The translations under genes were made by a program, and so were the position numbers. Positions 26,047-35,551 of a DNA stretch of 64,000 nucleotides are shown one piece after another (position 1 is the stretch's first letter; each line of letters opens with the position of its first letter). Origin of the DNA: Flagellimonas flava (GTDB taxonomy: Bacteria > Bacteroidota > Bacteroidia > Flavobacteriales > Flavobacteriaceae); contig NZ_FQWL01000009.1 in the NCBI RefSeq assembly GCF_900129665.1, forward strand, positions 1 through 64,000, read 5' to 3'. The notes beneath the pieces are model-generated. The model was not told where the DNA came from and did not search any database. It saw only the letters and a program-made list of their open reading frames with translations.

Positions 26047-28077
26047 ATGAACAATCCCCTACTCAAATCCTTCGATGCGGCACCGTTCGAGCAGATCAAG
26101 AACGAGCATTTTAAACCTGCTTTTCTTGAAGCAATCGAAAATGCCAAGAAGGAAATAAACGACATTGCTGAAAATTCCGAGACCCCAACCTTTGAAAACA
26201 CACTTGAAGCTCTGGATTTTTCGGGCAGGCAATTAGACCGTATCTCAAGTATTTTTTTCAACCTGAATTCTGCGGAAACCAATCCCGAAATCCAAAAAAT
26301 CGCCCAGGAGGTTTCACCCCTACTATCCGAATTCAGTAACGATATCACCCTAAACGAAAACCTGTTCCAAAGAATTAAATCCGTTTACAACCAACGGGAA
26401 CAACTATCCCTCAACCCTGAGCAAAGCACCCTTCTAGAAAAGCGCTACAAGAGCTTTAGCAGAAATGGGGCAAATCTTAACGATAAGGACAAAAAAAGAC
26501 TTCGCGAGATTGATGCAGAACTCTCAAAGCTCAAATTAAAGTTTGGGGAAAACGTTCTGGCAGAGACCAATTCCTTCGAATTGCTTTTGACCAATGAGGA
26601 AGACCTAAAGGGGCTCCCAGAGGGAGCAAAAGAAGCAGCTGTCCAATTGGCTAGGTCCAAGGACAAGGAGGGCTGGTTGATTACCTTGGATTATCCCAGC
26701 TATATTCCTTTTATGAAATATGCCGAGAACCGGGAGCTACGGAAAAAGCTGTCACTTGCCTTTGGAAGCAAGGGTTTTCATCAAAATGAATTGGACAACC
26801 AAGAAAATGTGCTTCAAATCGTTGCACTTCGTCATGAAAGAGCCAACTTGTTGGGATATGACACACATGCCAATTTTGTGCTGGAAGAACGCATGGCAGA
26901 AACCCCGGAAAAGGTGACAGGATTCCTAGATGAGCTATTGGAAAAAGCTAAACCGGCGGCCGAAAGGGAATTTGAACAACTGACCTCCTTTGCCCAAGAA
27001 TTGGATGGTATTGAAAAGTTAGAGAAGTGGGACAGTGCCTACTATTCTGAAAAATTGAAGCAAAAACTGTTCAATCTAGATGACGAAAAACTTAAGCCCT
27101 ACTTTAAGCTGGAAAATGTCATCGCTGGAGTTTTCAAAGTGGCCGAAAAGCTGTTTGGACTCACATTCAATGAGGTTTTCAACGTGGAAAAGTACCACGA
27201 AGAGGTTAAAACTTATGAAGTATATGATGATGATTCCAATTTCATTGCCCTATTTTATGCTGATTTCCACCCTAGGACCGGCAAACGTGGCGGTGCATGG
27301 ATGACCTCATACAAACCTCAGTATACGATTACTGGCGAAAATAGCAGACCACATATCTCCAATGTGTGTAATTTCACAAAGCCTACAGAAACCAAACCTT
27401 CCTTGCTAACTTTTAACGAGGTAACCACACTTTTTCATGAGTTTGGACACGGTTTGCATGGAATGCTGGCCAATACGGTGTATCCAAGTCTTTCCGGCAC
27501 ATCCGTATTCTGGGATTTTGTAGAACTGCCCAGTCAGATTATGGAGAACTGGTGTTATGAAAAAGAGGCCCTGGAACTTTTTGCATTCCATTATGAGACA
27601 GGTGAGGTCATACCTATGGAACTGGTTCAAAAAATTAAGGAATCTGCCACATTTCAAGAAGGCATGGCCACTTTGCGTCAATTGAGTTTTGGTTTTTTGG
27701 ACATGGCTTGGCATGGCACAGACCCTATGGGAATAACCGATGTAAAAGCTTATGAGGTAAAGGCCTTTGAGAGCACCTCCCTTTTTCCTGAGACCTCAGA
27801 AACCTGTATGAGCACGGCCTTTTCCCATATTTTTCAAGGCGGGTATTCCTCTGGATATTACAGCTATAAGTGGGCAGAGGTGCTGGACGCAGATGCGTTT
27901 GCCTATTTTAAGGAAAATGGCATATTCAATCCAACCATAGCACAAAAATTCAAAGATCATGTGCTTTCACGGGGAGGCACGGAAAATCCGATGACACTTT
28001 ACAAAAGGTTTAGGGGCGCAGAACCAAAAATAGAGCCCCTTTTGGAACGGGCTGGATTGATAAAAAAGACTGCATAG
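26047..28077 (+). CDS. M3 family metallopeptidase (oligopeptidase A / peptidyl-dipeptidase Dcp type)
   Basis: 676 residues, the usual length, without signal peptide, so cytosolic. Zinc site FHEFGHGLHGML (about 463-474) with the downstream Glu in ENWCYEKEALELF. The C-terminal half contains FQGGYSSGYYSYKWAEVLDADAF, shared by Dcp/PrlC proteins. It degrades short peptides, e.g. signal-peptide fragments. Choice between Dcp and oligopeptidase A cannot be made from the sequence alone. Confidence 0.93.
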   Translation: MNNPLLKSFDAAPFEQIKNEHFKPAFLEAIENAKKEINDIAENSETPTFENTLEALDFSGRQLDRISSIFFNLNSAETNPEIQKIAQEVSPLLSEFSNDITLNENLFQRIKSVYNQREQLSLNPEQSTLLEKRYKSFSRNGANLNDKDKKRLREIDAELSKLKLKFGENVLAETNSFELLLTNEEDLKGLPEGAKEAAVQLARSKDKEGWLITLDYPSYIPFMKYAENRELRKKLSLAFGSKGFHQNELDNQENVLQIVALRHERANLLGYDTHANFVLEERMAETPEKVTGFLDELLEKAKPAAEREFEQLTSFAQELDGIEKLEKWDSAYYSEKLKQKLFNLDDEKLKPYFKLENVIAGVFKVAEKLFGLTFNEVFNVEKYHEEVKTYEVYDDDSNFIALFYADFHPRTGKRGGAWMTSYKPQYTITGENSRPHISNVCNFTKPTETKPSLLTFNEVTTLFHEFGHGLHGMLANTVYPSLSGTSVFWDFVELPSQIMENWCYEKEALELFAFHYETGEVIPMELVQKIKESATFQEGMATLRQLSFGFLDMAWHGTDPMGITDVKAYEVKAFESTSLFPETSETCMSTAFSHIFQGGYSSGYYSYKWAEVLDADAFAYFKENGIFNPTIAQKFKDHVLSRGGTENPMTLYKRFRGAEPKIEPLLERAGLIKKTA

Positions 28078-28202
28078 GGATTCTAAAAAATTGATTGACA
28101 CTTTGTTAATCTTAACCTAAAGTAAAAGTCCATGAACTTTTCGTGATACTTTTTTTGGTCGTTTGTAATGGACAATACATGAAATCATTAACTAAAATCC
28201 AT

Positions 28203-28210
28203 TACTTTTG
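28203..28210 (+). promoter_or_regulatory. Candidate -7 element of the sigma/anti-sigma pair
   Basis: TACTTTTG, exact TAnnTTTG match, 19 bases before the ATG at 28229. No good -33 TTG at the normal distance. Confidence 0.4.
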
Positions 28211-28228
28211 GTACTTCTTGAAAAAAAT

Positions 28229-28783
28229 ATGCCAGCTTACGAACTCCATCCCGATACTTGGGTAGATCAATATGCCGATTATCTTTTCAACTATGCAGTA
28301 GCTCGTGTGAGTGATGCCGAGATTGCAAAAGATTTGGTGCAGGAAACTTTTTTTGCAGGGCTTAACTCAGCCAAAAACTATAAAGGTGATGCTGCGGAAA
28401 GAACTTGGCTTGTGGCCATACTCAAACGTAAGGTTATTGATCATTATCGAAAAATAAACTCAAAAAAAGGAAAAGCGGAAGTTCGTGTAAATTATAGTTC
28501 TAGTTCAGATTCTGAAGGAGATTGGTTGGAGGAACAGGTAGCCGACCCGTTTAGCAAGGATGGGGACAGCTCTATTGAAAACGAAGAATTGGGATTGGCT
28601 ATTCAGGAATGTATCTCCAAACTTCCCAAAAAACAATCTTTGGTATTTAATATGAAGACGATACAAGGAATGAGCACCGAAGATATTTGTAATGAATTGG
28701 GAATAAATCCGTCCAACCTTTGGGTAATGATCCACAGGGCGCGAACCGCACTTATGGGTTGCCTAAATGAAAATTGGTTTTAG
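28229..28783 (+). CDS. ECF-type RNA polymerase sigma factor (sigma-70 family)
   Basis: 184 residues from the ATG at 28229; seven extra upstream codons exist but would place the start before the -7 box. Region 2 contains DYLFNYAVARVSDAEIAKDLVQETFF and the adjacent AERTWLVAILKRKVIDHYRK; region 4 has KLPKKQSLVFNMKTIQGMSTEDICNELGINPSNLWVMIHRAR. The next gene, 2 bases downstream, encodes a tiny zinc-motif anti-sigma protein. It lies next to gcvP, an arrangement I recall from many Flavobacteriaceae; the regulon is not known. Confidence 0.88.
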   Translation: MPAYELHPDTWVDQYADYLFNYAVARVSDAEIAKDLVQETFFAGLNSAKNYKGDAAERTWLVAILKRKVIDHYRKINSKKGKAEVRVNYSSSSDSEGDWLEEQVADPFSKDGDSSIENEELGLAIQECISKLPKKQSLVFNMKTIQGMSTEDICNELGINPSNLWVMIHRARTALMGCLNENWF

Positions 28784-28785
28784 CT

Positions 28786-29016
28786 ATGAAGATTTCATGT
28801 GAGGAAGCATCACAAATATGTAATAAGTCGCAATATAAAGAAGCAGGTTTTTGGCAAGTCCTAAAGCTTCGCCTTCATGTTCTTACCTGCAAAACTTGTG
28901 CTAAATTCACCAAAAAAAATACGGCCTTCACCTCCTTGTGCGAAAAAGCCAATCTCCAAGTGCTTTCAGAAAGTGAGAAAGAGGCTATGCGTAAAGATTT
29001 GGAAAAACATCTTTAG
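28786..29016 (+). CDS. Minimal zinc-motif anti-sigma protein (76 aa)
   Basis: 76 residues: MKISCEEASQICNKSQ... with a zinc-type motif HVLTCKTC (His-x3-Cys-x2-Cys), as in RsrA/ChrR-class ZAS anti-sigma factors, followed by a short helical tail. There is no membrane segment or sensory domain. Its frame is open to 28774, but the ATG two bases after the sigma stop is preferred. It probably binds the sigma factor upstream and responds to oxidation or metal through its Cys/His set. I recall that database entries call such proteins glycine dehydrogenase because of the neighbouring gcvP; the sequence shows no such enzyme. Its last 4 bases overlap the convergent UbiA-like gene. Confidence 0.8.
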   Translation: MKISCEEASQICNKSQYKEAGFWQVLKLRLHVLTCKTCAKFTKKNTAFTSLCEKANLQVLSESEKEAMRKDLEKHL

Positions 29017-29837
29017 AGCAGTTTCCCCAGACCCCACAGTAAAATTGCCCACAAAATAGGCAGACTCTCCACCCAGAACGACGCAAAGTAGCGTTTTTTC
29101 ATATTGCCTTTATAAACAAACATCATCATGAGGGTCAAGGCGATAAAGAGTCCAGCTAGAATTTCAACCAGACCTAATTCATCTTTTAAGAAAGGGATAA
29201 GGCAAAATATGACACTTAAAATCATTCCAAGTTGCCTGGTTCTTTGCTCGCCATACACTTGAGGCAGGGTTCTGAGCTCCGGATTATCCCATTGTAGGTC
29301 CCGAATCTCAAAGGGCAAGAGCAAAGCCAGCACCAATATAAAACGCTGGAAAATAAGAACATAAACATCCCAATCAAAAACTCTATCAGAGTCCAAAACA
29401 GGAAGCACTATAGTAAAACCAGACCATACCAGTGCAACGATAAAAATTTTAAGCCCTCCCAAACTTCTCAGGTTGCGAGTTTGCGGCAACAATGGCACTG
29501 CATATAGAGACGATATCAAACCCAAAATCAAAATTCCCCACCACAGTTTTGCTTCTAATTTTAGTAAAAAGTAAACAGCAAATCCAAAACACAAAAAACT
29601 AAAGATTTGTATAATCCTATGGTACAGATTGGATACCATAAGGTACTTCTCCGCCTCCACACCATATTTAATAAAATTGTAGCATACAATTGTTCCACCC
29701 AATGCAACTCCCAATAAACTGTAATTTATGGGAATGTTCAAGGTTTGGCAGGATACCACCAAAAGCGCCACCACTGCTAAAGCTACATGAATACTGGCAT
29801 TGAGGTAAAAATCAAAAATCAATTTCAGGAATCGCAT
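29013..29837 (-). CDS. UbiA-like prenyltransferase-family membrane protein
   Basis: 274 residues from the ATG at 29837 (nine upstream codons, to 29864, are less likely). About eight hydrophobic helices and the UbiA second Asp motif in FEIRDLQWDNPELRTLP plus GLISSLYAVPLLP. The first motif, normally NxxxDxxxD, reads CYNFIKYGVEAEKY, without the aspartates. It may therefore not act on prenyl diphosphates in the usual way. Head-to-head with gcvP. Confidence 0.72.
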   Translation of the reverse strand: MRFLKLIFDFYLNASIHVALAVVALLVVSCQTLNIPINYSLLGVALGGTIVCYNFIKYGVEAEKYLMVSNLYHRIIQIFSFLCFGFAVYFLLKLEAKLWWGILILGLISSLYAVPLLPQTRNLRSLGGLKIFIVALVWSGFTIVLPVLDSDRVFDWDVYVLIFQRFILVLALLLPFEIRDLQWDNPELRTLPQVYGEQRTRQLGMILSVIFCLIPFLKDELGLVEILAGLFIALTLMMMFVYKGNMKKRYFASFWVESLPILWAILLWGLGKLL

Positions 29838-29934
29838 TGAACAAAGTTCCCACTTTTTACGCAAACGTTAATGGGTGGTTAACAACTTGGATTTGGAGCT
29901 TATCAAAATCCGATGTTTTCAATGAATTTATCCC

Positions 29935-29942
29935 TAATTTTG
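29935..29942 (+). promoter_or_regulatory. Candidate -7 element of gcvP
   Basis: TAATTTTG, exact TAnnTTTG match, 21 bases before the ATG at 29963; it supports this start over the upstream ATG at 29837. Confidence 0.4.
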
Positions 29943-29962
29943 TGCACTTTATTGAATTGAAA

Positions 29963-32815
29963 ATGAATACAGACGTGTTTGCCTCAAGGCATATTGGGAT
30001 TACCCAAAAAGACCTAAACCCCATGTTTGAAACTATTGGTGTCGACAACATGGAACAATTGATTCAAGAAACCATTCCGGATGACATCAGATTGAAGGAA
30101 CCACTGAACCTGCCCCAAGGCATAAGCGAGCACGAATTTTTGACACATGTTCAAGAGCTTGCGGATAAAAACAAAGTTTTTAAAAGTTACATCGGTTTAG
30201 GATACCACGAAAGCCTAACCCCATCCGTAATCAAACGAAATATCTTGGAAAATCCCGGTTGGTATACGGCCTATACGCCTTATCAAGCAGAAATTGCCCA
30301 GGGAAGATTGGAGGCCTTACTAAACTTTCAGACTATGGTAAGCGATCTCACTGGTATGGAATTGGCCAACGCCTCCCTTTTGGATGAGAGTACAGCGGCC
30401 GCCGAGGCCATGACCATGCTATTTGATGTACGGTCCAGGCAACAAAAAAAGGAGGGCGTGGTCAAATTTTTTGTGTCCGAAGAGATACTACCACAAACCT
30501 TGAGTTTACTCCAGACCAGGTCTAATCCCATTGGTATAGAATTGGTCGTAGGCAACCACGAAACCTTTGATCATGGTTCCGATTTTTACGGAGCGATCCT
30601 GCAATATCCAGGAAAGCATGGTCAAGTAGACGATTATGCTGAATTTGTCCAAAAAGCCAAAGCTAATGATATCAAAGTTGCTGTAGCTGCCGATATTCTA
30701 AGTTTGGTTATGTTGACCGCCCCGGGCGAATGGGGCGTTGATGTGGTAGTTGGCACGACCCAAAGATTTGGAATCCCCCTCGGATATGGCGGCCCTCATG
30801 CAGGTTTTTTTGCCACCAAAGAGGACTATAAAAGGAGCATCCCAGGACGAATTATTGGAGTGACCAAAGACACGGATGGGAATCCAGGTCTACGAATGGC
30901 GCTGCAAACACGCGAACAGCATATAAAAAGGGACAAAGCCACTTCCAACATTTGTACAGCTCAGGTACTGCTGGCCGTTATGGCAGGAATGTATGCGGTA
31001 TATCATGGCCCTGAAGGGCTTAAATATATCGCCAACAAAGTTCATGACCGTAGCAAAATCCTTAGTGATTTTTTGTCAGAAGTTGGTTTTGAACAGCTTA
31101 ACAAGGTATATTTCGACACCTTGAAATTCAGGGTTAGGGATGTTAAGAAATTAAGAGAAATCACCGAAGCTTCTGGAATCAACCTTAACTATATTGATGA
31201 GGAAACAGTTTCCGTTTCAATCAACGAGGCCTTCTCCAAGGACGACCTTAAGCATTTGGTTGACTGTTTCATGAAAAGTCAGGATGTGAAATCCGACAAA
31301 ACCTTTGAAACTTCAACGACGCAAATTCTTCCGGAATCCTTACAAAGGAAGACTCCTTTCCTAGAGCATGAGGTATTCAATTCCTACCATTCGGAAACAG
31401 AATTGATGCGTTATATCAAAAAGTTGGAGCGCAAGGACTTGGCCTTGAACCATTCCATGATTTCCTTGGGAAGCTGCACTATGAAATTAAATGCCGCTTC
31501 GGAAATGCTTCCGCTAAGTTCGGCCAAATGGGGTAATATTCACCCTTTTGTTCCATTGGACCAAGCTCAGGGATATCAGGCAATGCTCAAGGAACTGGAA
31601 TCCCAACTTAATGTGATCACAGGTTTTGCGGGAACTTCGCTTCAACCCAATTCAGGCGCGCAAGGTGAATATGCTGGACTTATGACCATAAAAGCGTATC
31701 ACGAATCTCGTGGCGAAAACCACAGAAACATCTGTATTATTCCTGCATCTGCGCATGGCACCAATCCTGCTTCCGCAGTAATGGCCGGAATGAAAGTTGT
31801 CGTTACCAAAACTGATGAACATGGAAATATTGATGTTACCGATCTAGAGGAGAAAGTACAGTTGCATTCAGATAATCTGGCGGCATTGATGGTCACCTAC
31901 CCTTCCACCCATGGGGTATTTGAGTCTTCAATTAAACAAATCACCCAGTTAATCCATGAAAATGGAGGTCAGGTATATATGGACGGTGCAAATATGAATG
32001 CGCAAGTGGGGCTTACAAATCCCGCTACCATTGGAGCAGATGTATGCCACCTGAACTTGCACAAAACATTTGCGATTCCACATGGCGGAGGGGGCCCAGG
32101 TGTAGGGCCAATTTGTGTCGCCGAGCAGCTTAAGCCCTTTTTGCCCACCAACCCTGTGGTGGCCACGGGTGGGGATCAGGCCATTACAGCTATCTCAGCA
32201 GCTCCTTGGGGCAGCGCTTTAGCATGCCTAATTTCTTATGGTTATATTAAAATGTTGGGCACCGAAGGGCTTACCGAGGCCACCAAAATTGCCATCCTTA
32301 ATGCAAATTACATCAAAGACCGTTTGAAAGGGAAGTTTGATGTACTGTATACTGGTGAAAGAGGTAGAGCTGCACATGAAATGATCATAGACTGCAGGCC
32401 TTTTAAGGCGCATGGTATTGAAGTAACAGATATTGCGAAGCGATTGATGGATTACGGATTCCATGCACCCACGGTTTCTTTTCCGGTAGCGGGAACGATA
32501 ATGATAGAACCTACTGAAAGTGAAAGTCTTGCCGAATTAAATCGATTCTGCGGGGCAATGATTTCGATTCGTGAAGAAATTGACGAAGCCAGTGCAAATG
32601 AACCCAACAATGTGCTGAAAAATGCACCCCATACCCTGGCCATGATCACCAGTGATGATTGGGAATATCCATACAGTCGCCAAAAAGCCGCCTTCCCGCT
32701 TCCCTATGTGGCTGAGAATAAGTTTTGGCCTAGTATCAGACGAACGGATGAAGCCTTTGGGGATCGTAATTTAATCTGTACCTGTACACCTATCGAGGCG
32801 TATGCGGAAGCATAG
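29963..32815 (+). CDS. gcvP: Glycine dehydrogenase (aminomethyl-transferring), P protein of glycine cleavage system
   Basis: 950 residues as a single chain, as in most Bacteroidota. PLP lysine lies in HLNLHKTFAIPHGGGGPG (Lys near 700). The first half includes YTPYQAEIAQGRLEALLNFQTM and the second NPASAVMAGMKVV. It decarboxylates glycine and loads the aminomethyl group onto lipoylated GcvH. The frame is open to 29837, but the family start is MNTDVFASRHIG, and a -7 box precedes it. A terminator follows. Confidence 0.95.
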   Translation: MNTDVFASRHIGITQKDLNPMFETIGVDNMEQLIQETIPDDIRLKEPLNLPQGISEHEFLTHVQELADKNKVFKSYIGLGYHESLTPSVIKRNILENPGWYTAYTPYQAEIAQGRLEALLNFQTMVSDLTGMELANASLLDESTAAAEAMTMLFDVRSRQQKKEGVVKFFVSEEILPQTLSLLQTRSNPIGIELVVGNHETFDHGSDFYGAILQYPGKHGQVDDYAEFVQKAKANDIKVAVAADILSLVMLTAPGEWGVDVVVGTTQRFGIPLGYGGPHAGFFATKEDYKRSIPGRIIGVTKDTDGNPGLRMALQTREQHIKRDKATSNICTAQVLLAVMAGMYAVYHGPEGLKYIANKVHDRSKILSDFLSEVGFEQLNKVYFDTLKFRVRDVKKLREITEASGINLNYIDEETVSVSINEAFSKDDLKHLVDCFMKSQDVKSDKTFETSTTQILPESLQRKTPFLEHEVFNSYHSETELMRYIKKLERKDLALNHSMISLGSCTMKLNAASEMLPLSSAKWGNIHPFVPLDQAQGYQAMLKELESQLNVITGFAGTSLQPNSGAQGEYAGLMTIKAYHESRGENHRNICIIPASAHGTNPASAVMAGMKVVVTKTDEHGNIDVTDLEEKVQLHSDNLAALMVTYPSTHGVFESSIKQITQLIHENGGQVYMDGANMNAQVGLTNPATIGADVCHLNLHKTFAIPHGGGGPGVGPICVAEQLKPFLPTNPVVATGGDQAITAISAAPWGSALACLISYGYIKMLGTEGLTEATKIAILNANYIKDRLKGKFDVLYTGERGRAAHEMIIDCRPFKAHGIEVTDIAKRLMDYGFHAPTVSFPVAGTIMIEPTESESLAELNRFCGAMISIREEIDEASANEPNNVLKNAPHTLAMITSDDWEYPYSRQKAAFPLPYVAENKFWPSIRRTDEAFGDRNLICTCTPIEAYAEA

Positions 32816-32837
32816 GCACAACCTTATATTTACATGC

Positions 32838-32874
32838 AAAAGGCCTTGGTTTCTTACCGATTCCAAGGCTTTTT
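32838..32874 (+). terminator. Rho-independent terminator of gcvP
   Basis: Arms GCCTTGG (32843-32849) and CCAAGGC (32863-32869) with a 13-base loop, preceded by A4 and followed by T5. Confidence 0.7.
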
Positions 32875-32979
32875 CTTATCATATTAACTCAGAAGCAGCT
32901 GTTGGACATCGTATCATTTGTTATGCGTGCATAACAATGAACCTGCAATGGCTTAACTTCATACTATCAAAACCTCAAC

Positions 32980-34038
32980 ATGAAAATTGGAATCACTGGG
33001 ACAGGAAGTTACATTCCTACCGTAACCACCAAAAATGAAGATTTCCTATCCCATAACTTTCTTGATACCGACGGAAAAGATTTTGCCCACGAGAACACCG
33101 TAATTATCGAAAAATTTAAGGCCATTACCGGAATCTCCGAACGTAGATACGCCCAACCGGAGCTCAATACGTCGGATTTGGGCTACTTGGCTTCCGAAAA
33201 AGCAATAGCAGATGCTGGTATTAACAAGGAAGAGCTAGACTACATCATCTTCGCCCACAATTTTGGGGATTTAACGCCCGGTAAAATCCAAGGCGATACC
33301 TTACCTAGTTTGGCCACAAGGGTGAAACATCTTCTCAAAATAAAAAACCCAAACTGCGTGGCTTACGATATGATCTTTGGCTGCCCCGGCTGGGTGGAGG
33401 GAATGATACAGGCCAAAGCCTTTATTCAAAGTGGAATGGCAAAGAAATGCTTGGTCATTGGTGGTGAAACACTATCCAGAGTAGTGGACAAACACGATCG
33501 CGACAGCATGATCTATTCCGATGGTGCAGGAGCAGCAATAATTGAAGCAAATCCGAACTCAGGAGAGATCCTCGGCCATGCTAGTGCCACCTACGCCAAT
33601 GGCGAGGCCTATTATCTCTTTTTTGATAAGACTTATGATGAGGATGGGTGTTCGGATACCCGGTATATTAAAATGCATGGACGCAAAATCTACGAATTTG
33701 CATGCACCCATGTACCACAGGCCATGAAGGATTGTTTGGATAAGAGTGGTACCTCCATAGATGAAGTAAAAAAAATATTCATTCACCAGGCCAATGAAAA
33801 AATGGATGAAGCCATTATAAAGAGACTCTACAGACTTTATAAAAAAGAAGCACCTGAAGGCATTATGCCCATGAGCATCCACAAATTGGGTAACAGTTCT
33901 GTTGCTACGATTCCCACATTATACGATTTAGTCCGAAATGGAGAGTTGGAAAACCACGAAGTTCAAAAAGGAGATGTCGTGATGTTTGCCAGCGTTGGAG
34001 CTGGTATGAACATAAATGCAATTACCTACAGGGTATAG
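32980..34038 (+). CDS. Beta-ketoacyl-ACP synthase III family protein
   Basis: 352 residues. Thiolase fold with full FabH-type active site: Cys135 in FGCPGWVEGM, His269 in FIHQANEKM and Asn305 in HKLGNSSVA. It starts KIGITGTGSYIP. The insert around 95-110 (GDLTPGKIQGDTLPSLATRV) differs from E. coli FabH. The two following genes encode a methyltransferase and a glycosyltransferase, suggesting a role in making a modified lipid or aryl-chain product rather than general fatty acid synthesis. The house-keeping fabH is presumably elsewhere. Confidence 0.9.
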   Translation: MKIGITGTGSYIPTVTTKNEDFLSHNFLDTDGKDFAHENTVIIEKFKAITGISERRYAQPELNTSDLGYLASEKAIADAGINKEELDYIIFAHNFGDLTPGKIQGDTLPSLATRVKHLLKIKNPNCVAYDMIFGCPGWVEGMIQAKAFIQSGMAKKCLVIGGETLSRVVDKHDRDSMIYSDGAGAAIIEANPNSGEILGHASATYANGEAYYLFFDKTYDEDGCSDTRYIKMHGRKIYEFACTHVPQAMKDCLDKSGTSIDEVKKIFIHQANEKMDEAIIKRLYRLYKKEAPEGIMPMSIHKLGNSSVATIPTLYDLVRNGELENHEVQKGDVVMFASVGAGMNINAITYRV

Positions 34039-34128
34039 TATAATTCTACTCGGACCCCCTGGAGTTTGTTAATGCTCATCAATCCATAAAATTTAGGATT
34101 TGTTATTTGTTTTGCTGAATTTTGGTCG

Positions 34129-34653
34129 ATGTACGAAAACAACTTTCCCAATAAACGTTACAGGCATACTTTAGAATTTCTACAAAAGCATATAGCCCCT
34201 GATGAGGCTATTTTGGATTTAGGAGTGGAGAATCCATTTTCGGATATCATGAAATCCAACGGGTATCAGGTCACGAATACCCAAGGAGAAGATTTGGATG
34301 TCGATTTCTCCGTGGTAAGTGAAGCTAATGCTGATGTGGTTACGGCTTTTGAGATATTTGAACATTTGGTGGCCCCTTTTAATGTGCTAAGGGAAATAAA
34401 GTCCAAAAAACTTGTGGCCAGCATCCCAATGCGACTGTGGTTTTCGACTGCCTACCGAAGCAAGACCGACCCTTGGGACAGACACTATCACGAGTTTGAG
34501 GACTGGCAATTTGATTGGGTATTGGAGAAAGCGGGATGGCATATCAAGGACACTGCCAAATGGACCAACCCCACCAGGAAGATAGGTCTTAGGCCTTTGC
34601 TAAGGTTATTTACACCAAGATACTATATCGTTTATGCCGAACGGGACCAATGA
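34129..34653 (+). CDS. Class I SAM-dependent methyltransferase
   Basis: 174 residues, small Rossmann methyltransferase. Motif I is ILDLGVENPFS (degenerate: the usual glycines are replaced by ENP), and motif for Asp/Glu binding DVVTAFEIFEHLVAPFNVLREI is clear. Middle block DPWDRHYHEFEDWQFDWVLEKAGW. The weak glycine motif should be checked against other members. Neighbours: KAS III gene 90 bases upstream and GT2 gene 36 bases downstream, same strand. Confidence 0.8.
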   Translation: MYENNFPNKRYRHTLEFLQKHIAPDEAILDLGVENPFSDIMKSNGYQVTNTQGEDLDVDFSVVSEANADVVTAFEIFEHLVAPFNVLREIKSKKLVASIPMRLWFSTAYRSKTDPWDRHYHEFEDWQFDWVLEKAGWHIKDTAKWTNPTRKIGLRPLLRLFTPRYYIVYAERDQ

Positions 34654-34689
34654 TTGGGAATTCTGAATTGTTTTTTGGAATTTTAGCGC

Positions 34690-35544
34690 ATGCGTATTAG
34701 CATTATCATCCCGGCACATAACGAGGAAGTCTTTCTCAAAGACTGTTTGGATTCCTTCGTTGGTCAACAGCATAGGCCGGATGAACTTATCCTTGTAGAC
34801 GACAATTCTTCCGATAACACTTTTAATATTGCCTCAGCATACGCAGCAAAACATAAGTGGATTAAAGTGATTCAACATGAATCCCAAAACCAGCATATCC
34901 CTGGAAAAAAGGTGGTGGACGCTTTCAATTATGGGTTAAGCCGTGCTTCCTCTTACGATCTTATCGGAAAGTTTGATGCGGATGTTGTACTCCCAACCAA
35001 TTATTTTGAAGCCATCCTCAATCATTTTCAGAGCAATTGGAAACTGGGTATGTGCTCGGGCTTGCTGCACATCCTTAAACAAGGGAAGTGGGTTTATGAA
35101 CCCATAGCGGACAAAAACCATGTCAGAGGGCCCATAAAACTCTACCATAAAGCCTGTTTTAAAAAAATTGGAGGATTGAAACCCGGGATAGGTTGGGACA
35201 CTGTTGATGTACTTTTGGCCCAATACCATGATTTTGAAGTACAAACTGATAAAACCTTACAGGTAAAGCACCTTCGTCCAACGGGACATGGCTATACGGT
35301 AAAAAAGAGACAGCTAAAGGGCGAAGCCCTTTACAAAATGCGCTATGGGATTGTTTTGGCTAAACTTGCAGCCCTAAAAATGGCCTGGCAATCCAAAAGT
35401 CCTTCACTTTATTTCCAAACCGTTCTCGGATTTATCAGGGCGGTTTTCCTTAGACCCGAACGGTTTGTCAATCCAGCAGAGGGCGGGTTTATCCGTAAAC
35501 TAAGATGGCAAGGAATTCTTTCCAAACTTAAGTCAGAACTTTGA
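34690..35544 (+). CDS. Glycosyltransferase family 2
   Basis: 284 residues. GT-A fold with IIIPAHNEEVFLKDCLDSF, VDDNSSDNT, and metal motif FDADVVLP. Later block RGPIKLYHKACFKKIGGLKPGIGWDTVDV is the acceptor-side part. C-terminal region is basic and weakly membrane-associated. It transfers a sugar from a nucleotide sugar; donor and acceptor unknown. Third gene of the KAS III-methyltransferase-GT2 group. Confidence 0.87.
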   Translation: MRISIIIPAHNEEVFLKDCLDSFVGQQHRPDELILVDDNSSDNTFNIASAYAAKHKWIKVIQHESQNQHIPGKKVVDAFNYGLSRASSYDLIGKFDADVVLPTNYFEAILNHFQSNWKLGMCSGLLHILKQGKWVYEPIADKNHVRGPIKLYHKACFKKIGGLKPGIGWDTVDVLLAQYHDFEVQTDKTLQVKHLRPTGHGYTVKKRQLKGEALYKMRYGIVLAKLAALKMAWQSKSPSLYFQTVLGFIRAVFLRPERFVNPAEGGFIRKLRWQGILSKLKSEL

Positions 35545-35551
35545 TTTAAAC

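Noticed and set aside
32802..33038. 78-codon plus-strand frame between gcvP and KAS III
   Set aside because: Overlaps both genes and the gcvP terminator; no recognisable features.
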